DNA of 64,000 bases from SG8-41 sp035574195 (GCA_035574195.1 DATLZE010000109.1:40603-104602), one strand, 5' to 3'; shown: positions 8,279 to 17,803, numbered from the stretch's first letter. The notes: generated by a model not told the origin, from the sequence alone. Numbers and translations: made by a program.

Positions 8279-11152
8279 TCACGCGTGCTCGCGCGGCTCG
8301 CCTGGGCCGAACAGGTTCGCGACGCAGCGGCCGCAGAGCGTCGGGTGCGCGGGATGGCGGCCCACGTCGGCGCGATAATGCCAGCAGCGCTCGCACTTGG
8401 GATGCGGGCTTGCGCTGACGCGTATTTTCACGCCAGGCAGCGCTGTCTCCACCGCCCGCGGATCGGCTCCGTCCACCACGCGCGCCTGCGAGGTGATGAA
8501 CACGAAGCGCAGGTCATCGCCGAAGGAGGCGAGGAACTCGCGGCTCTCGCCGTTCGCGTAGAGCTCGACCTCGCCCGCGAGCGAGGAGCCGATCAGCCCC
8601 GCGGCGCGCAGCGCCTCGAGCTGCTTCAGCACATCGGATCGCAACGCCCTCAGCTTTCTCCAACGCTCGCGCAGCGCGTCCGCGTCGCGCGGCAGCCGGA
8701 ACTCGTACCAGGTCTGCTCGAACACGCTCGCCTCGCCCCCCACCAGCACCTCCCATGCCTCCTGCGCGGTGAACGAGAGGATCGGCGCGAGCAGCCGCGT
8801 GAGCGAATGCGCGATGTGGTAGAGCGCGTTCTGCGCCGAGCGCCGGGCGCGCGAGCCCTTCGGTGCGGTGTAGAGGCGGTCCTTGAGGATATCGAGGTAG
8901 AAGCCGCCGAGGTCCTCGGAACAGAAGGTCTGCAGCTTCTGCGCGACCAGGTGGAACTCGTAATTGCCGTAGTGACCCGGAGAGGCGGGATCCGCCACGC
9001 CCAGCTCGGAGGGCACGAGCGCGCTCTGCAGGTCGCGGGTCATCACCCACGCGTAGCGGTCGATCTCGAGCCATTCGTCCACCGGCAGCACGTCGCGCGC
9101 GAGGTCGAAATCGGCGAGGTTCGCGAGCAGGAAGCGCAGCGTGTTGCGGATGCGGCGGTAGGACTCCACCACGCGCTTGAGGATCTCGCGCGAGATCGAG
9201 AGCTCGCTCGAATAGTCGGTCATCGCGACCCACAGCCGCAAGATATCGGCTCCCAGCTCGTCCATCACTTGCTGCGGGGCGATGACGTTGCCGAGCGACT
9301 TGCTCATCTTGCGGCCTTCGCCATCTACCACGAAGCCGTGCGTGAGCAGCGCCCGGTAGGGCGGCGCACCGTCCAGCATGCAGGCGGTGAGCAGCGAGGA
9401 ATGGAACCAGCCGCGATGCTGGTCCGAGCCCTCGAGGTAGAGGTCGGCCGGGAAGCCCGACTGCGCGCGGTGCGATCCCCGCAGCACCGTGAAATGCGTG
9501 CAGCCGGAATCGAACCACACGTCGAGCGTGTCGCGCACTTTCTCGTAATGCTCGGCATCGGAGCCGAGCAGCTCCTCGGCCTCGAGCGACTGCCAGGCCT
9601 CGATGCCGCCCGCCTCCACGCGCTTCGCCACCTGCTCGAGCAGCTCGAGAGTGCGCGGATGCAACTCTCCGGTTTCGCGATGGATGAAGAAGGGCATCGG
9701 CACGCCCCACTGGCGCTGGCGCGACAGCGTCCAGTCGGGGCGGTTCGCGATCATGCTGGAGAGCCGTGCTCGCCCCCAGGAAGGATAGAACCGCGTCGCC
9801 TCGACTCCGCGCAGCGCGGTCGCCCGCAGCGGCTCCGCCGGCCTCGCGCCCCGGAAGCCGGGCACCTCGTCCATGCCGGCGAACCACTGCACGGTGGCGC
9901 GCAGGATCACCCTCGTCTTGTGGCGCCAGCAGTGCATATAGCTGTGGCGGTGGGCTGCGGCATGGAGCAGCGCCCCCGTCTGCCGCAGGCGCTCCACGAT
10001 CACGGGGTTCGCCTCCCAGATCGTCATCCCGCCGAAGAGCGGAAGCGAGGCAGCGTAGCGGCCGTCGGCCATCACGGGCGCGAGGATTTCCTCGTCCTTC
10101 ATGCCGTAGCGGCGGCAGGATTCGAAGTCCTCGACGCCGTAGGCGGGCGCCGAGTGCACGATGCCGGTACCGGTGTCGAGCGTCACGTATTCGGCGAGGT
10201 GCACCGGGGAGAGCCGGTCGTAGAACGGGTGGCGGAAGCGCACGCCCTCGAGCGCCGCGCCGCGGCACGTGCCGAGGACCCGGTGGCGCCCGATTCCGTA
10301 GCGCGCGAGGCAGCTCTCGCGCAGCTCGGCGGCGAGCACGAGCGGGCCGCGTTCCGTGGCGAGCAGCTCGTAGACGAACCCGGGATGCAGGTTGAGCGCC
10401 TGGTTGGCCGGCAGGGTCCAGGGCGTCGTCGTCCAGATGACGGTGCGCACAGGCTCCCGCGGCAGCTCGCCGAGGGCGAAGGCGTGCCGCAGCTTCTCGC
10501 GATCCTCGCCGTGGAGCTCGAACGCGACGTCAATCGCGACGTCCTCGACTTCCTCGTACTCGACCTCGGCCTCGGCGAGCGCCGAGCCGCAGTCGAAGCA
10601 CCAGTTGACGGGCTTCAACCCCCGGTAGAGGTAGCCCTTTCTGAGCAGCAGCCCGAGCGCGCGGATTTCGTCGGCCTCGTTGCGGTAGGCCATGGTGAGG
10701 TAGGGATTGTCCCAGTCGCCGAGCACACCCAGGCGCTGGAAGTCCCGTTTCTGGCGCTCGACCTGCTCGGCCGCGTAGGCGCGGCACAGCCGCTGCGTCT
10801 CGGCCGCGGGCAGCCCCTTGCCGTGCATCCGCTCGATCTGCACCTCGATCGGCATGCCGTGGCAGTCCCAGCCCGGGACGTAGGGCGCGTCGAATCCGGA
10901 GAGGGTCTTCGACTTGACGATGATGTCCTTCAGGATCTTGTTCACCGCGTGCCCGATGTGGATGTCGCCGTTGGCGTACGGCGGCCCGTCGTGCAGGATG
11001 AAACGCGGCGCGCCGCGGCGCGCGGCGCGGATGCGCTCGTAGAAGCGCCGTTGCTGCCAGGTTTTCAGCATCAGCGGCTCGCGCTTGGCGAGATCGCCGC
11101 GCATCGGGAATTTCGTATCCGGCAGGTTGAGCGTTTTCTTGTAGTCAGCCAT
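8279..11152 (-). CDS. ileS: isoleucyl-tRNA synthetase
   Basis: 957 aa class I aminoacyl-tRNA synthetase that charges tRNA-Ile and edits valine. HIGH is at residues 65-68 (GDIHIGHAVNK), KMSKS in GRKMSKSLGN, and the editing domain motifs GTGIVHSAPAYG and the upstream TTTPWTLPANQ are intact. The C-terminal zinc ribbon CERCWHYR...LCGRCVANL is present. Start chosen at the MADYKKTLNLP ATG; an upstream in-frame ATG at 11170 would overlap ribF. Fourteen bases after ribF, so cotranscribed with it. Confidence 0.97.
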   Translation of the reverse strand: MADYKKTLNLPDTKFPMRGDLAKREPLMLKTWQQRRFYERIRAARRGAPRFILHDGPPYANGDIHIGHAVNKILKDIIVKSKTLSGFDAPYVPGWDCHGMPIEVQIERMHGKGLPAAETQRLCRAYAAEQVERQKRDFQRLGVLGDWDNPYLTMAYRNEADEIRALGLLLRKGYLYRGLKPVNWCFDCGSALAEAEVEYEEVEDVAIDVAFELHGEDREKLRHAFALGELPREPVRTVIWTTTPWTLPANQALNLHPGFVYELLATERGPLVLAAELRESCLARYGIGRHRVLGTCRGAALEGVRFRHPFYDRLSPVHLAEYVTLDTGTGIVHSAPAYGVEDFESCRRYGMKDEEILAPVMADGRYAASLPLFGGMTIWEANPVIVERLRQTGALLHAAAHRHSYMHCWRHKTRVILRATVQWFAGMDEVPGFRGARPAEPLRATALRGVEATRFYPSWGRARLSSMIANRPDWTLSRQRQWGVPMPFFIHRETGELHPRTLELLEQVAKRVEAGGIEAWQSLEAEELLGSDAEHYEKVRDTLDVWFDSGCTHFTVLRGSHRAQSGFPADLYLEGSDQHRGWFHSSLLTACMLDGAPPYRALLTHGFVVDGEGRKMSKSLGNVIAPQQVMDELGADILRLWVAMTDYSSELSISREILKRVVESYRRIRNTLRFLLANLADFDLARDVLPVDEWLEIDRYAWVMTRDLQSALVPSELGVADPASPGHYGNYEFHLVAQKLQTFCSEDLGGFYLDILKDRLYTAPKGSRARRSAQNALYHIAHSLTRLLAPILSFTAQEAWEVLVGGEASVFEQTWYEFRLPRDADALRERWRKLRALRSDVLKQLEALRAAGLIGSSLAGEVELYANGESREFLASFGDDLRFVFITSQARVVDGADPRAVETALPGVKIRVSASPHPKCERCWHYRADVGRHPAHPTLCGRCVANLFGPGEPREHA

Positions 11153-11166
11153 CAGCCAACAGCACG

Positions 11167-12120
11167 TCACATGCCGGATTTTCTCGGCACCTGGACAGCC
11201 CGGTTAAAAAACGCCTTGGCATTTTCCACGTCGCGCTCGATCTGGCGCACGAGCGCGGCGAGATCGGCGAACTTCTCCTCGTCGCGCAGCTTGTGCAGGA
11301 ACTCGACGCGCACGTGCCGGCGGTAAAGATCGGCCTCGAACCCGGGAACGTGTACTTCCAGCACCGGCGCGCCCTGCCGCGCCACCGTCGGCCTCACCCC
11401 CAGGCTCGCCACGGCCTCGAGCGGCTCGCGCGCGGCGCCATGGAGCCGCACCGCGAAGATGCCAGTGAGCGGCGGGCGGTTGTGCTTCATCTGGACGTTG
11501 GCGGTCGGAAAACCGAGCTTGCGGCCCAGGCCGTTGCCGCGCACCACGCGTCCGCTGATCGAATAGGCGCGCCCGAGCAGCCGCTCCGCGCGCTCGAGAT
11601 CTCCGGCGGCGAGCGCCCGGCGCACCGCGGTGCTCGATACCCGTTCCCCGTCGAGCGTGACGCTCGCGAGCGCCGCGACCTCCAGCCCGAGCCGGGGCGC
11701 AAGGCGCCTGAGCAGCGCGAGGTCTCCGGCGCGCCGCGCACCGAAGCGGAAGTCATCGCCCACCAGCACCCAACGGGCGCCCAGCCCCTTCACCAGGATG
11801 CGCTCGACGAAGTCCTCCGCCGCGATCTGCGCGAATGCATAGTTGAAGCGGCAGACGTGCAGACGCGCGACCCCGAATCCGGCGAGCAGCTCCACCTTCT
11901 CGCGCAGCGAGGTGAGGCGCGTGGGCGCCTGGTCGGGCGCGAAGAATTCGCGCGGGTGCGGCTCGAAGGTGAGCACGCAGGCGGGAAGCGCGAGGCGAGC
12001 CGCCGCGCGCGCGAGCTCGGCGAGCATCGCCTGATGCCCCAGGTGCACGCCGTCGAAATTGCCGATGGTGAACGCGGCGGGAGCGGCCGCGGCGGCGGGA
12101 ACGCCGCGCGTGATGCGCAT
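11167..12120 (-). CDS. ribF: bifunctional riboflavin kinase / FAD synthetase
   Basis: 317 aa. Makes FMN and FAD from riboflavin. The N-terminal nucleotidyltransferase domain shows TIGNFDGVHLGHQAML (about residues 18-33) and VGDDFRFGARRAGD. The C-terminal flavokinase domain shows GRVVRGNGLGRKLGFPTANVQ and the Y-R-R-H-V-R-V-E-F-L-HKLRDEEKF end. Start at MRITRG (12120); an upstream ATG at 12129 is in frame. A TACAAT -10-like box sits about 40 bases upstream on this strand. First gene of ribF-ileS-lspA-ispH, a common proteobacterial order. Confidence 0.95.
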   Translation of the reverse strand: MRITRGVPAAAAAPAAFTIGNFDGVHLGHQAMLAELARAAARLALPACVLTFEPHPREFFAPDQAPTRLTSLREKVELLAGFGVARLHVCRFNYAFAQIAAEDFVERILVKGLGARWVLVGDDFRFGARRAGDLALLRRLAPRLGLEVAALASVTLDGERVSSTAVRRALAAGDLERAERLLGRAYSISGRVVRGNGLGRKLGFPTANVQMKHNRPPLTGIFAVRLHGAAREPLEAVASLGVRPTVARQGAPVLEVHVPGFEADLYRRHVRVEFLHKLRDEEKFADLAALVRQIERDVENAKAFFNRAVQVPRKSGM

Positions 12121-12212
12121 ACAACTCAAGCCCGGACGCGACTAAAAGCTTGAATTGTAGCGTGTTTTGACAGGCCGAGCCAGCTTGCCCGGAAGAAAAA
12201 CGCGCTCCCCGC

Positions 12213-12926
12213 TCAGGCGGCCGCGGTTTCGCGGGTGCAGGCCGAATGCAGCCCGCACTCCTTCGATTCCGGTGCCTCCCACCACCAGCGCCCGGCGCGC
12301 ACATCCTCGCCGGGGGCGACGGCACGGGTGCAGGGAGCGCAGCCGATGCTCGGATAGCCGCGATCGTGCAGCGGGTTGTACGGCACGCGGTGCACGCGGA
12401 TGTAGGCCCACACCTCCTCCTCGCTCCAGTGGGCGAGCGGATTGAACTTCATCATCCCGTGCACGGCGTCGAACGATTCGACTGCGAGATCGCTGCGCGT
12501 CGCCGACTGCGCCCGCCGCAGGCCGGTCACCCACGCCCGCTTGCCGGCGAGCGCGCGCTCGAGCGGCTCCACTTTGCGGATGCGGCAGCACGCCTTGCGC
12601 AGCTCGACGCTGCGATAGAAGCCGTTCACGCCGTGCGCGAACACGTACTCTTCGACCGCATCCGATCTCGGGAAATACACGCGCAGACGCTTGCCGTAGC
12701 GCGCAGCGACCGCATCGAGCAGCGCGTAGGTCTCGTCGGGCAGGCGCCCGGTGTCGAGCGTGAAGACCTCGATGCCAAGGCCGTCGCCGAAAATCATGTC
12801 CGTGAGCACCATGTCTTCGGCCCCCAGGCTGCTGGCGAACGCGGCGGGCTCGTATTGCTCCGCGATTCGGCGGAGCAGTTCTCGCGCGGCGTCAATCTTT
12901 TGGTGCAAAACGACAGGCATGTCCAT
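12213..12926 (-). CDS. cysH: adenylyl-sulfate (APS) reductase, CysH family
   Basis: 237 aa. Reduces activated sulfate to sulfite. The PP-loop-like SSLGAEDMVLTDM and the TLDTGRLPDET motif bind the nucleotide. The two Cys pairs that bind a [4Fe-4S] cluster, KACCRIRKVEPL and GCAPCTRAV, mark the APS-using type rather than the PAPS-using enterobacterial CysH. The catalytic ECGLHS Cys is near the C-terminus. The start at 12926 has AAGGA just upstream. Heads toward the same side as cobA, the ferredoxin and the sulfite reductase, which together reduce APS to sulfide. No cysDN is in view. Confidence 0.94.
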   Translation of the reverse strand: MDMPVVLHQKIDAARELLRRIAEQYEPAAFASSLGAEDMVLTDMIFGDGLGIEVFTLDTGRLPDETYALLDAVAARYGKRLRVYFPRSDAVEEYVFAHGVNGFYRSVELRKACCRIRKVEPLERALAGKRAWVTGLRRAQSATRSDLAVESFDAVHGMMKFNPLAHWSEEEVWAYIRVHRVPYNPLHDRGYPSIGCAPCTRAVAPGEDVRAGRWWWEAPESKECGLHSACTRETAAA

Positions 12927-12995
12927 GATCGTCCTTGGATTCAAGAACTGGAACACGACCGAGGCGTACGGGCTCGACCGCCTCGGCGGCGGCCG

Positions 12996-13763
12996 TCACG
13001 CCGTCTGACACGCCGCGCGGGAAGCGGTCCGCTCGGCCGCCGCAACTGCCGCTTCGAACACGCGGCCGAGCATGATCGTCGTCGGCCCGGTGAGGCCCAG
13101 GTTCGCGATGCGCGGCAGCTCCTCGAGCCTCAGCGCGACGTGACGCGACTGCGGGAGCGAAGCGTTCTCGACCACCAGCACGGGCAGCTCGGGTGGCGCG
13201 CCCGCCGCGAGCAGCGCGGCGGTCATGGCCGGCGCTTCGCCCGCGCCCATGTAGATCACGGCGGTATCGGCCGCGGCGGCGTTGCGCGCCCAGTCGCTGG
13301 GGGCGCTGCCGCCCGCAACGCGCGGCGTGACAAACACGACGCTGCGGGCGGATCCCCGCTGCGTCAAGGAAACGCCCGCCTCGGCCGCCGCAGCGAGCGC
13401 CGCCGTCACCCCGGGAACCACCTCGTAGGGCACGCCCGCGGCGCAAAGGGCTGCGATCTCCTCCTGCGCGCGCCCGAAGAGCATCGGGTCACCGCCCTTG
13501 AGCCGCACCACCACGGCATGGCGGCGCGCCGCATCCACCAGCCGCTTGTTGATGAACTGCTGGGCGGTCGCGAATTTCCCGCAGCGCTTGCCGACCGCGA
13601 TTTTCACGGCGCGCGCGGCGAGCGCGAGCACCTCGGGATGCACCAGCGCGTCGTGGAACACGATGTCGGCGCGCCGCAGCACCTGCGCTCCGCGCAGCGT
13701 GACGAGATCGGCTGCGCCGGGGCCCGCACCCACCAGATAGACCTTGCCGACGGCTTTCGACAT
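12996..13763 (-). CDS. cobA: uroporphyrinogen-III C-methyltransferase (siroheme synthesis)
   Basis: 255 aa SAM-dependent methyltransferase making precorrin-2 for siroheme, the cofactor of the neighbouring sulfite reductase. Motifs seen: VYLVGAGPGAADLVTLRG near the N-terminus, the HDALV region, VVRLKGGDPMLFGRAQEE, the EVVPGVTAA loop and GPTTIMLGRV near the end. It is a stand-alone SUMT, with no CysG oxidase/ferrochelatase half. Six bases separate it from the ferredoxin gene, so an operon is likely. Called cobA here; sumT and the C-terminal half of cysG are alternative names. Confidence 0.93.
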   Translation of the reverse strand: MSKAVGKVYLVGAGPGAADLVTLRGAQVLRRADIVFHDALVHPEVLALAARAVKIAVGKRCGKFATAQQFINKRLVDAARRHAVVVRLKGGDPMLFGRAQEEIAALCAAGVPYEVVPGVTAALAAAAEAGVSLTQRGSARSVVFVTPRVAGGSAPSDWARNAAAADTAVIYMGAGEAPAMTAALLAAGAPPELPVLVVENASLPQSRHVALRLEELPRIANLGLTGPTTIMLGRVFEAAVAAAERTASRAACQTA

Positions 13764-13769
13764 TTCCGC

Positions 13770-14099
13770 TCACAACTCGAGATACTGCCGCTTGTCGGCC
13801 GCAGCGACCTTTGCCCATCGCTCGGCCTCGGGCAGGGGATCCTTCCGGTTCGTGATCGCCCGCCACTTTCTCGCGAGCTCTGCGTTGAGCGCGATGTATT
13901 CGACCTGATCGGGCGGCACCTCGGCTTCCGGGTAGATCGCGTTCACCGGGCATTCGGCCACGCACAGCGTGCAATCTATGCAGGTCTCGGGATCGATCGC
14001 GAGAAAATTCGGCCCCTCCACGAAGCAGTCCACCGGGCACACTTCAACGCAATCGGTGTACTTGCAGCCAATGCAGGCGCCGGTCACGACGTAGGCCAT
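13770..14099 (-). CDS. fdxA: 7Fe ferredoxin (3Fe-4S / 4Fe-4S), FdxA type
   Basis: 109 aa. The N-terminal cluster region is CIGCKYTDCVEVCPVDC (from residue 9) and the second is CIDCTLCVAECPVN. This spacing is typical of seven-iron ferredoxins of the FdxA family, which also have the long C-terminal tail seen here (NAELARKWRAIT and following). Ten bases downstream of the sulfite reductase gene and six upstream of cobA, so it is a reasonable electron donor for the reductase or for CysH. That role is inferred from position only. Confidence 0.93.
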   Translation of the reverse strand: MAYVVTGACIGCKYTDCVEVCPVDCFVEGPNFLAIDPETCIDCTLCVAECPVNAIYPEAEVPPDQVEYIALNAELARKWRAITNRKDPLPEAERWAKVAAADKRQYLEL

Positions 14100-14109
14100 C
14101 GCGCTCCTC

Positions 14110-16215
14110 CTACGCAGCGAGCGCCGGCTGCTGCGGCTTGCGGTGCAGGTGGACGGGCTTCACCTCGTAGCCACTGGGCAGCGCCTCGGTGAGATCGAGC
14201 TGGCGGTCGAAGCTCTGCGCGAAGCGCGCGACCTCCACCGTCCAGCGGTCGAGGTCGTGGAACAATTCGACGAGCGCGGGCTCGGTCCACTCCTCCGCCG
14301 GCCGTGCAAGCGCCTGCGCGAGCCGCCCGAGCTCGCGCCCGAGCGCCTCTGCCGGCAGCAGGCCGTCGAGCGCCTGCGCGAGCGCCTCGAGCCCCGGCTC
14401 GGCCTTGCCTCCGAGAAGCTGCACGAGCCCCTGCCCGACCAGGCGTCCCATGGTCTCCGCGCAGGCGAGCGCCTCGGCGTACTTGCGCTGGAACCGGAAG
14501 GCGTCGCGGTAGGCGCGTTCGTGCGCAGCCTCGAAGAAGGCGGAGCCGATTTTCACCTGGCTCGCACCCGCGCACTCCCCGCCGCCCAATTGCAGCACCC
14601 TGAAGTCGCCCTCGTCGCCGTGATCGCGGGCGAGCTGTGCCGCCTGCTCCGGCTTCACTTCCGTGAGATCGGCGAGAAGCGCGTTCAGGTGCTCGATGCC
14701 CTTGCGCCGCACCCAGGCGTAGAAGGTCTCGCCGCCCTCGCGCGTCTGGGCGTAGTCCTGCTTCACGCGTGCGATCGCCGTCTCGATGCGCGCCGAGGGA
14801 ATGGAGGGCCCCTTGATCGCGAGCCCGCCGCCGCCCATGCCATTGCCGCCGAAATAAGTCTGGTAATGCGGGATGAGCTTGCCGTGCAGGCGCTTGCCTT
14901 CGCCGTAGATGCCGATATCGCCGGTCTCGGGCTGGGCGCAGCCGTTGTGGCAGCCGCTCACCCGGATGCGCAGATCCGCGCCGCCCCCGTCGAGCTTGGG
15001 CGCGACGATCGTGCTGGAGGTGATGCCGAGCCGGCATGTCGAGGTGCCGGGGCAGGCGACCACGTTGTCGCCCGGCTGCGGAGCGCCGAGCCCGAGCGGC
15101 GCGAGCCAGGCATAGATCGCCGCCACGTCCTGCACACGCACGTTGGGCAGCATCAGGTTCTGATCCTGGGTGGTGCGCACCTCGCTGAGCCCGAAGTGAG
15201 TGAGCACTTGCGCCACGCCGCGCAATTGCGCTGCGTTGAGATTGCCGATCGGCACCGCGATCGGCACCACCGCCAGCCCCGGCTGCCTCTGGGTGAAGAC
15301 CTGCCGCGGCGCACCTGCGCCGGGCACGGTGCCGCTGCCGCCCGCGGACCATTCCGCGCGCGGATAGTCCGCGCGGCCCGCGTGCGCGGCCCGGGTGCGC
15401 ACGAGCTCCTCGCGATACTTCTCGATGAAGCCCTGCGGCCCGAAGCGGTCCACCAAGAACTTGATGCGCGATTTGGCGCGCTTGGTGCGGTCGGAATAGC
15501 GGTTGTGCAGCGCGACGACCGCCTCCATCACCGGGATGAGATCCTGCTCCTCGATGAAGGGCTCGATCACGATCGCGTGGTGCGGCTTGTGGCCGAGCCC
15601 ACCGCCCGCCATCACCCGGAAGCCGAAGCGCCCGCCCTCGTGCACGGCGACGAGGGCGAGGTCGTGCATCAGGCCCTGCGCGCAGTCGGCCTCGCACGCC
15701 GAAAAACTGATCTTGAACTTGCGCGGCAACTGCTGGTTCAGAGGATTGCGCAGGAAATGGCGCACCGCGCCGTCGAGATGGCGCGTCACGTCCACGTGCT
15801 GGCGTGGGCAGAGACCCGCGAGCGGGCAGGCGGTCATGTTGCGGATGGTATTGCCGCACGCCTCGCGCGTGGTGAGCCCCGCGCGCGCGAGATCGCGCAG
15901 CACGGCTGGCGTGGATTCGAGCGGCACGTAGTGCATCTGGATGTCCTGGCGCGTGGTGATGTGCACCACATCGTGGCGCGCGTAGGTCTCCAGCGCCTGC
16001 GCGATCGCCTCGAGCTGCGTGGCCGTCAGCCGCCCACCGGGGATCTTGATGCGCACCATGTTGACCCCTTCCTGGCGCTGCCCGTAGATGCCCTGCTGCA
16101 GCCGGATCGCGGTGAAACGGTCGGCCTCGATTTCACCCCGCAGATAGGCCTGGAGCGCCTCGTCATAGCGCTCGATCTCGGCGTGATCCACCAAGTTCTG
16201 AACCTGCGCGGTCAT
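14110..16215 (-). CDS. siroheme nitrite/sulfite reductase with C-terminal extension
   Basis: 701 aa. One-polypeptide, ferredoxin-type hemoprotein reducing sulfite to sulfide; given cysH, SUMT and cysB around it, sulfite is the likely substrate. Two ferredoxin-like half domains and siroheme domains are visible. The siroheme/[4Fe-4S] cysteines are Cys388 and Cys394 (ACPGTSTC) and Cys422 and Cys426 (SGCHNGCAQP). Substrate-site basics are in TTRQDIQMHYV. Residues from about 535 to 701 form an extra domain with GGGECAG, an amphipathic helical stretch and a basic tail, not present in the catalytic core. Such extensions occur in some betaproteobacterial homologues, but I cannot name the domain. No flavoprotein subunit gene (cysJ) is nearby. 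Confidence 0.9.
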   Translation of the reverse strand: MTAQVQNLVDHAEIERYDEALQAYLRGEIEADRFTAIRLQQGIYGQRQEGVNMVRIKIPGGRLTATQLEAIAQALETYARHDVVHITTRQDIQMHYVPLESTPAVLRDLARAGLTTREACGNTIRNMTACPLAGLCPRQHVDVTRHLDGAVRHFLRNPLNQQLPRKFKISFSACEADCAQGLMHDLALVAVHEGGRFGFRVMAGGGLGHKPHHAIVIEPFIEEQDLIPVMEAVVALHNRYSDRTKRAKSRIKFLVDRFGPQGFIEKYREELVRTRAAHAGRADYPRAEWSAGGSGTVPGAGAPRQVFTQRQPGLAVVPIAVPIGNLNAAQLRGVAQVLTHFGLSEVRTTQDQNLMLPNVRVQDVAAIYAWLAPLGLGAPQPGDNVVACPGTSTCRLGITSSTIVAPKLDGGGADLRIRVSGCHNGCAQPETGDIGIYGEGKRLHGKLIPHYQTYFGGNGMGGGGLAIKGPSIPSARIETAIARVKQDYAQTREGGETFYAWVRRKGIEHLNALLADLTEVKPEQAAQLARDHGDEGDFRVLQLGGGECAGASQVKIGSAFFEAAHERAYRDAFRFQRKYAEALACAETMGRLVGQGLVQLLGGKAEPGLEALAQALDGLLPAEALGRELGRLAQALARPAEEWTEPALVELFHDLDRWTVEVARFAQSFDRQLDLTEALPSGYEVKPVHLHRKPQQPALAA

Positions 16216-16312
16216 GTCATCCCCCCAAATGGGTAGGCAGGCATGTTAACCACCTGTTCTTATATCTCAAACGAATATTATGCTATGATGTTATAACTAA
16301 ATATAATTTGCC
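16216..16312. promoter_or_regulatory. AT-rich divergent promoter/operator between sulfite reductase gene and cysB
   Basis: The 97-base spacer is sharply AT-rich in otherwise GC-rich DNA. Around 16259-16309 it has TTATAT, TATGAT, TTATAAC and ATATAAT elements that can serve as -10 boxes in both directions and resemble AT-rich CysB sites. Because cysB and the cys operon diverge here, autoregulation and activation from this spacer is the natural model. No exact operator can be fixed by eye. Confidence 0.55.
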
Positions 16313-17254
16313 ATGAAGCTCCAGCAACTCCGTTACTTGCACGAGGTTGCCCGGCGGGGGCTCAACCTTTCCGAGGCGGCGCAGGCGCTGCACACCTCCC
16401 AGCCCGGCATCAGCAAGCAGATCCGCCAGCTCGAGGACGAGCTCGGGGTGCAGATCCTGGTGCGCAACGGCAAGCGGGTGGTGGATGTCACCGAACCGGG
16501 ACGGATCATCCTCGCCATCGCCGAGCGCATCCTGAAGGACGCCGAAAACCTCAAACAGGTCGCGCGCGAATACGGGAGCGAGGACGAGGGGGCGCTGGTG
16601 ATCGCCACCACCCACACCCAGGCGCGCTACGCGCTGCCTCCGGTGGTTGCCCGCTTCACGCAGCGCCACCCGCGGGTGCGGCTCGCGCTGCGCCAGGGCA
16701 GCCCCCAGCACATCGCCGAGCTGGTGAAATCGGGCGAGGCCGACATCGCGATCGTCACCGAGGCGGTCGAGTTCTACCAGGGCCTGGTGCTGCTGCCCTG
16801 CTCCCAGTGGAACCGCTGCGTGATCACGCCCCTGAAGCACCCCCTGCTCAAGGAAAAGCAGCTCACGCTGGAGGCGATCGCGCGCTATCCGATCATCACC
16901 TACGACTTCGCCTTCACCGGAGATTCCCCCATCAAGCGCGCCTTCGACACGAAGGGGCTCGCGCCGAACGTGGTGCTCACCGCCATTGACGCCGATGTCA
17001 TCAAGACCTATGTCGAGCTAGGGCTCGGCATCGGCATCCTCGCCAAAATGGCGTTCGACCCCGCGCGCGACTTGGGCCTGAGACTGATCGACGCGAGCCA
17101 TCTCTTCGAGCCCAGCCTGACGCGCATCGCCGTGCGCCCCCGCGTCTACCTGCGCGGCTACGTCTACGATTTCATCGAGTTGTTCGCGCCGCACCTCAAG
17201 CGCGCGGTGGTCGAGGCGACCTTGAAGGGCGAGGGCTCGTACTACGAATTGTGA
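16313..17254 (+). CDS. cysB: LysR-type regulator CysB (sulfur assimilation)
   Basis: 313 aa. The winged helix-turn-helix occupies residues 1-60 (MKLQQLRYLHEVARRGLNLS, then the TSQPGISKQIRQLEDELG recognition region). It is followed by the coiled linker and a periplasmic-binding-like effector domain. The CysB/Cbl branch is shown by the YLHEVAR start, the TTHTQARY segment (about residues 100-107), and the acetylserine-pocket region ITYDFAFTG. Divergent from the cys operon, which it probably activates with N/O-acetylserine as inducer, as known for CysB. Confidence 0.93.
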   Translation: MKLQQLRYLHEVARRGLNLSEAAQALHTSQPGISKQIRQLEDELGVQILVRNGKRVVDVTEPGRIILAIAERILKDAENLKQVAREYGSEDEGALVIATTHTQARYALPPVVARFTQRHPRVRLALRQGSPQHIAELVKSGEADIAIVTEAVEFYQGLVLLPCSQWNRCVITPLKHPLLKEKQLTLEAIARYPIITYDFAFTGDSPIKRAFDTKGLAPNVVLTAIDADVIKTYVELGLGIGILAKMAFDPARDLGLRLIDASHLFEPSLTRIAVRPRVYLRGYVYDFIELFAPHLKRAVVEATLKGEGSYYEL

Positions 17255-17296
17255 GCGGGCAGGAACCCGCGCGGGAGAAACGGCCCGGCTCTGCGG

Positions 17297-17803
17297 TCAC
17301 CGGCCGGCCGGCAGGAGCTCGGCGATGCGGTTCACCACCAGCTCGTGGCCCCAATCGAGGTCGCCGACGAGCGTGTAGCGGATCTTTCCGTCGGCGCCGA
17401 TCACGAAGCTCGCCGGCAGGATGCGCACCTGCCAGGCGCGCGCCGCCCGTTTTTCCTGATCGAGCAGGATGGTGAAATCGAGCTTCGTCTGGGCGAGGAA
17501 TCTGCGCACCCGCTCCTCGGGCTCGTCGAGGTTCACCGCGAGCACGGCGAAAGGCCTGCCCGCGAGCCTGTCCTTGAGCCGCTGGATCGAGGGCATCTCC
17601 TCGCGGCAGGGAGCGCACCACGTCGCCCAGAAGTTCACCAGCACCACCTTGCCGCGGTAATCCGCGAGGCGGTGGCGGCGCCCCTCCAGGTCGGCGAGCT
17701 CGAGGGCCGGAGCAGCCCCCCCGCTCCAGAGCTTGAGATCGGCCGCGCCTGCGGCGGCGAAGCCGTGCAGGCAGAACGCCGCCACTCCCAGTAAGCGAAT
17801 CAT
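17297..17803 (-). CDS. TlpA/ResA-type periplasmic thiol-disulfide oxidoreductase
   Basis: 168 aa. A short signal peptide (residues 1-21, ending AAGAA) is followed by a thioredoxin-like fold with active site WATWCAPCREEMPS (about residues 59-72) and the cis-Pro loop ILPASFVIG. The size and the W-C-A-P-C motif are typical of TlpA/ResA reductases that keep apocytochrome or copper-site thiols reduced. Its start is 46 bases from the stop of the transglutaminase-like gene on the same strand, which may be one unit. Substrate unknown; cytochrome c maturation is one option, and fccA in this window would be one possible client. Confidence 0.88.
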   Translation of the reverse strand: MIRLLGVAAFCLHGFAAAGAADLKLWSGGAAPALELADLEGRRHRLADYRGKVVLVNFWATWCAPCREEMPSIQRLKDRLAGRPFAVLAVNLDEPEERVRRFLAQTKLDFTILLDQEKRAARAWQVRILPASFVIGADGKIRYTLVGDLDWGHELVVNRIAELLPAGR

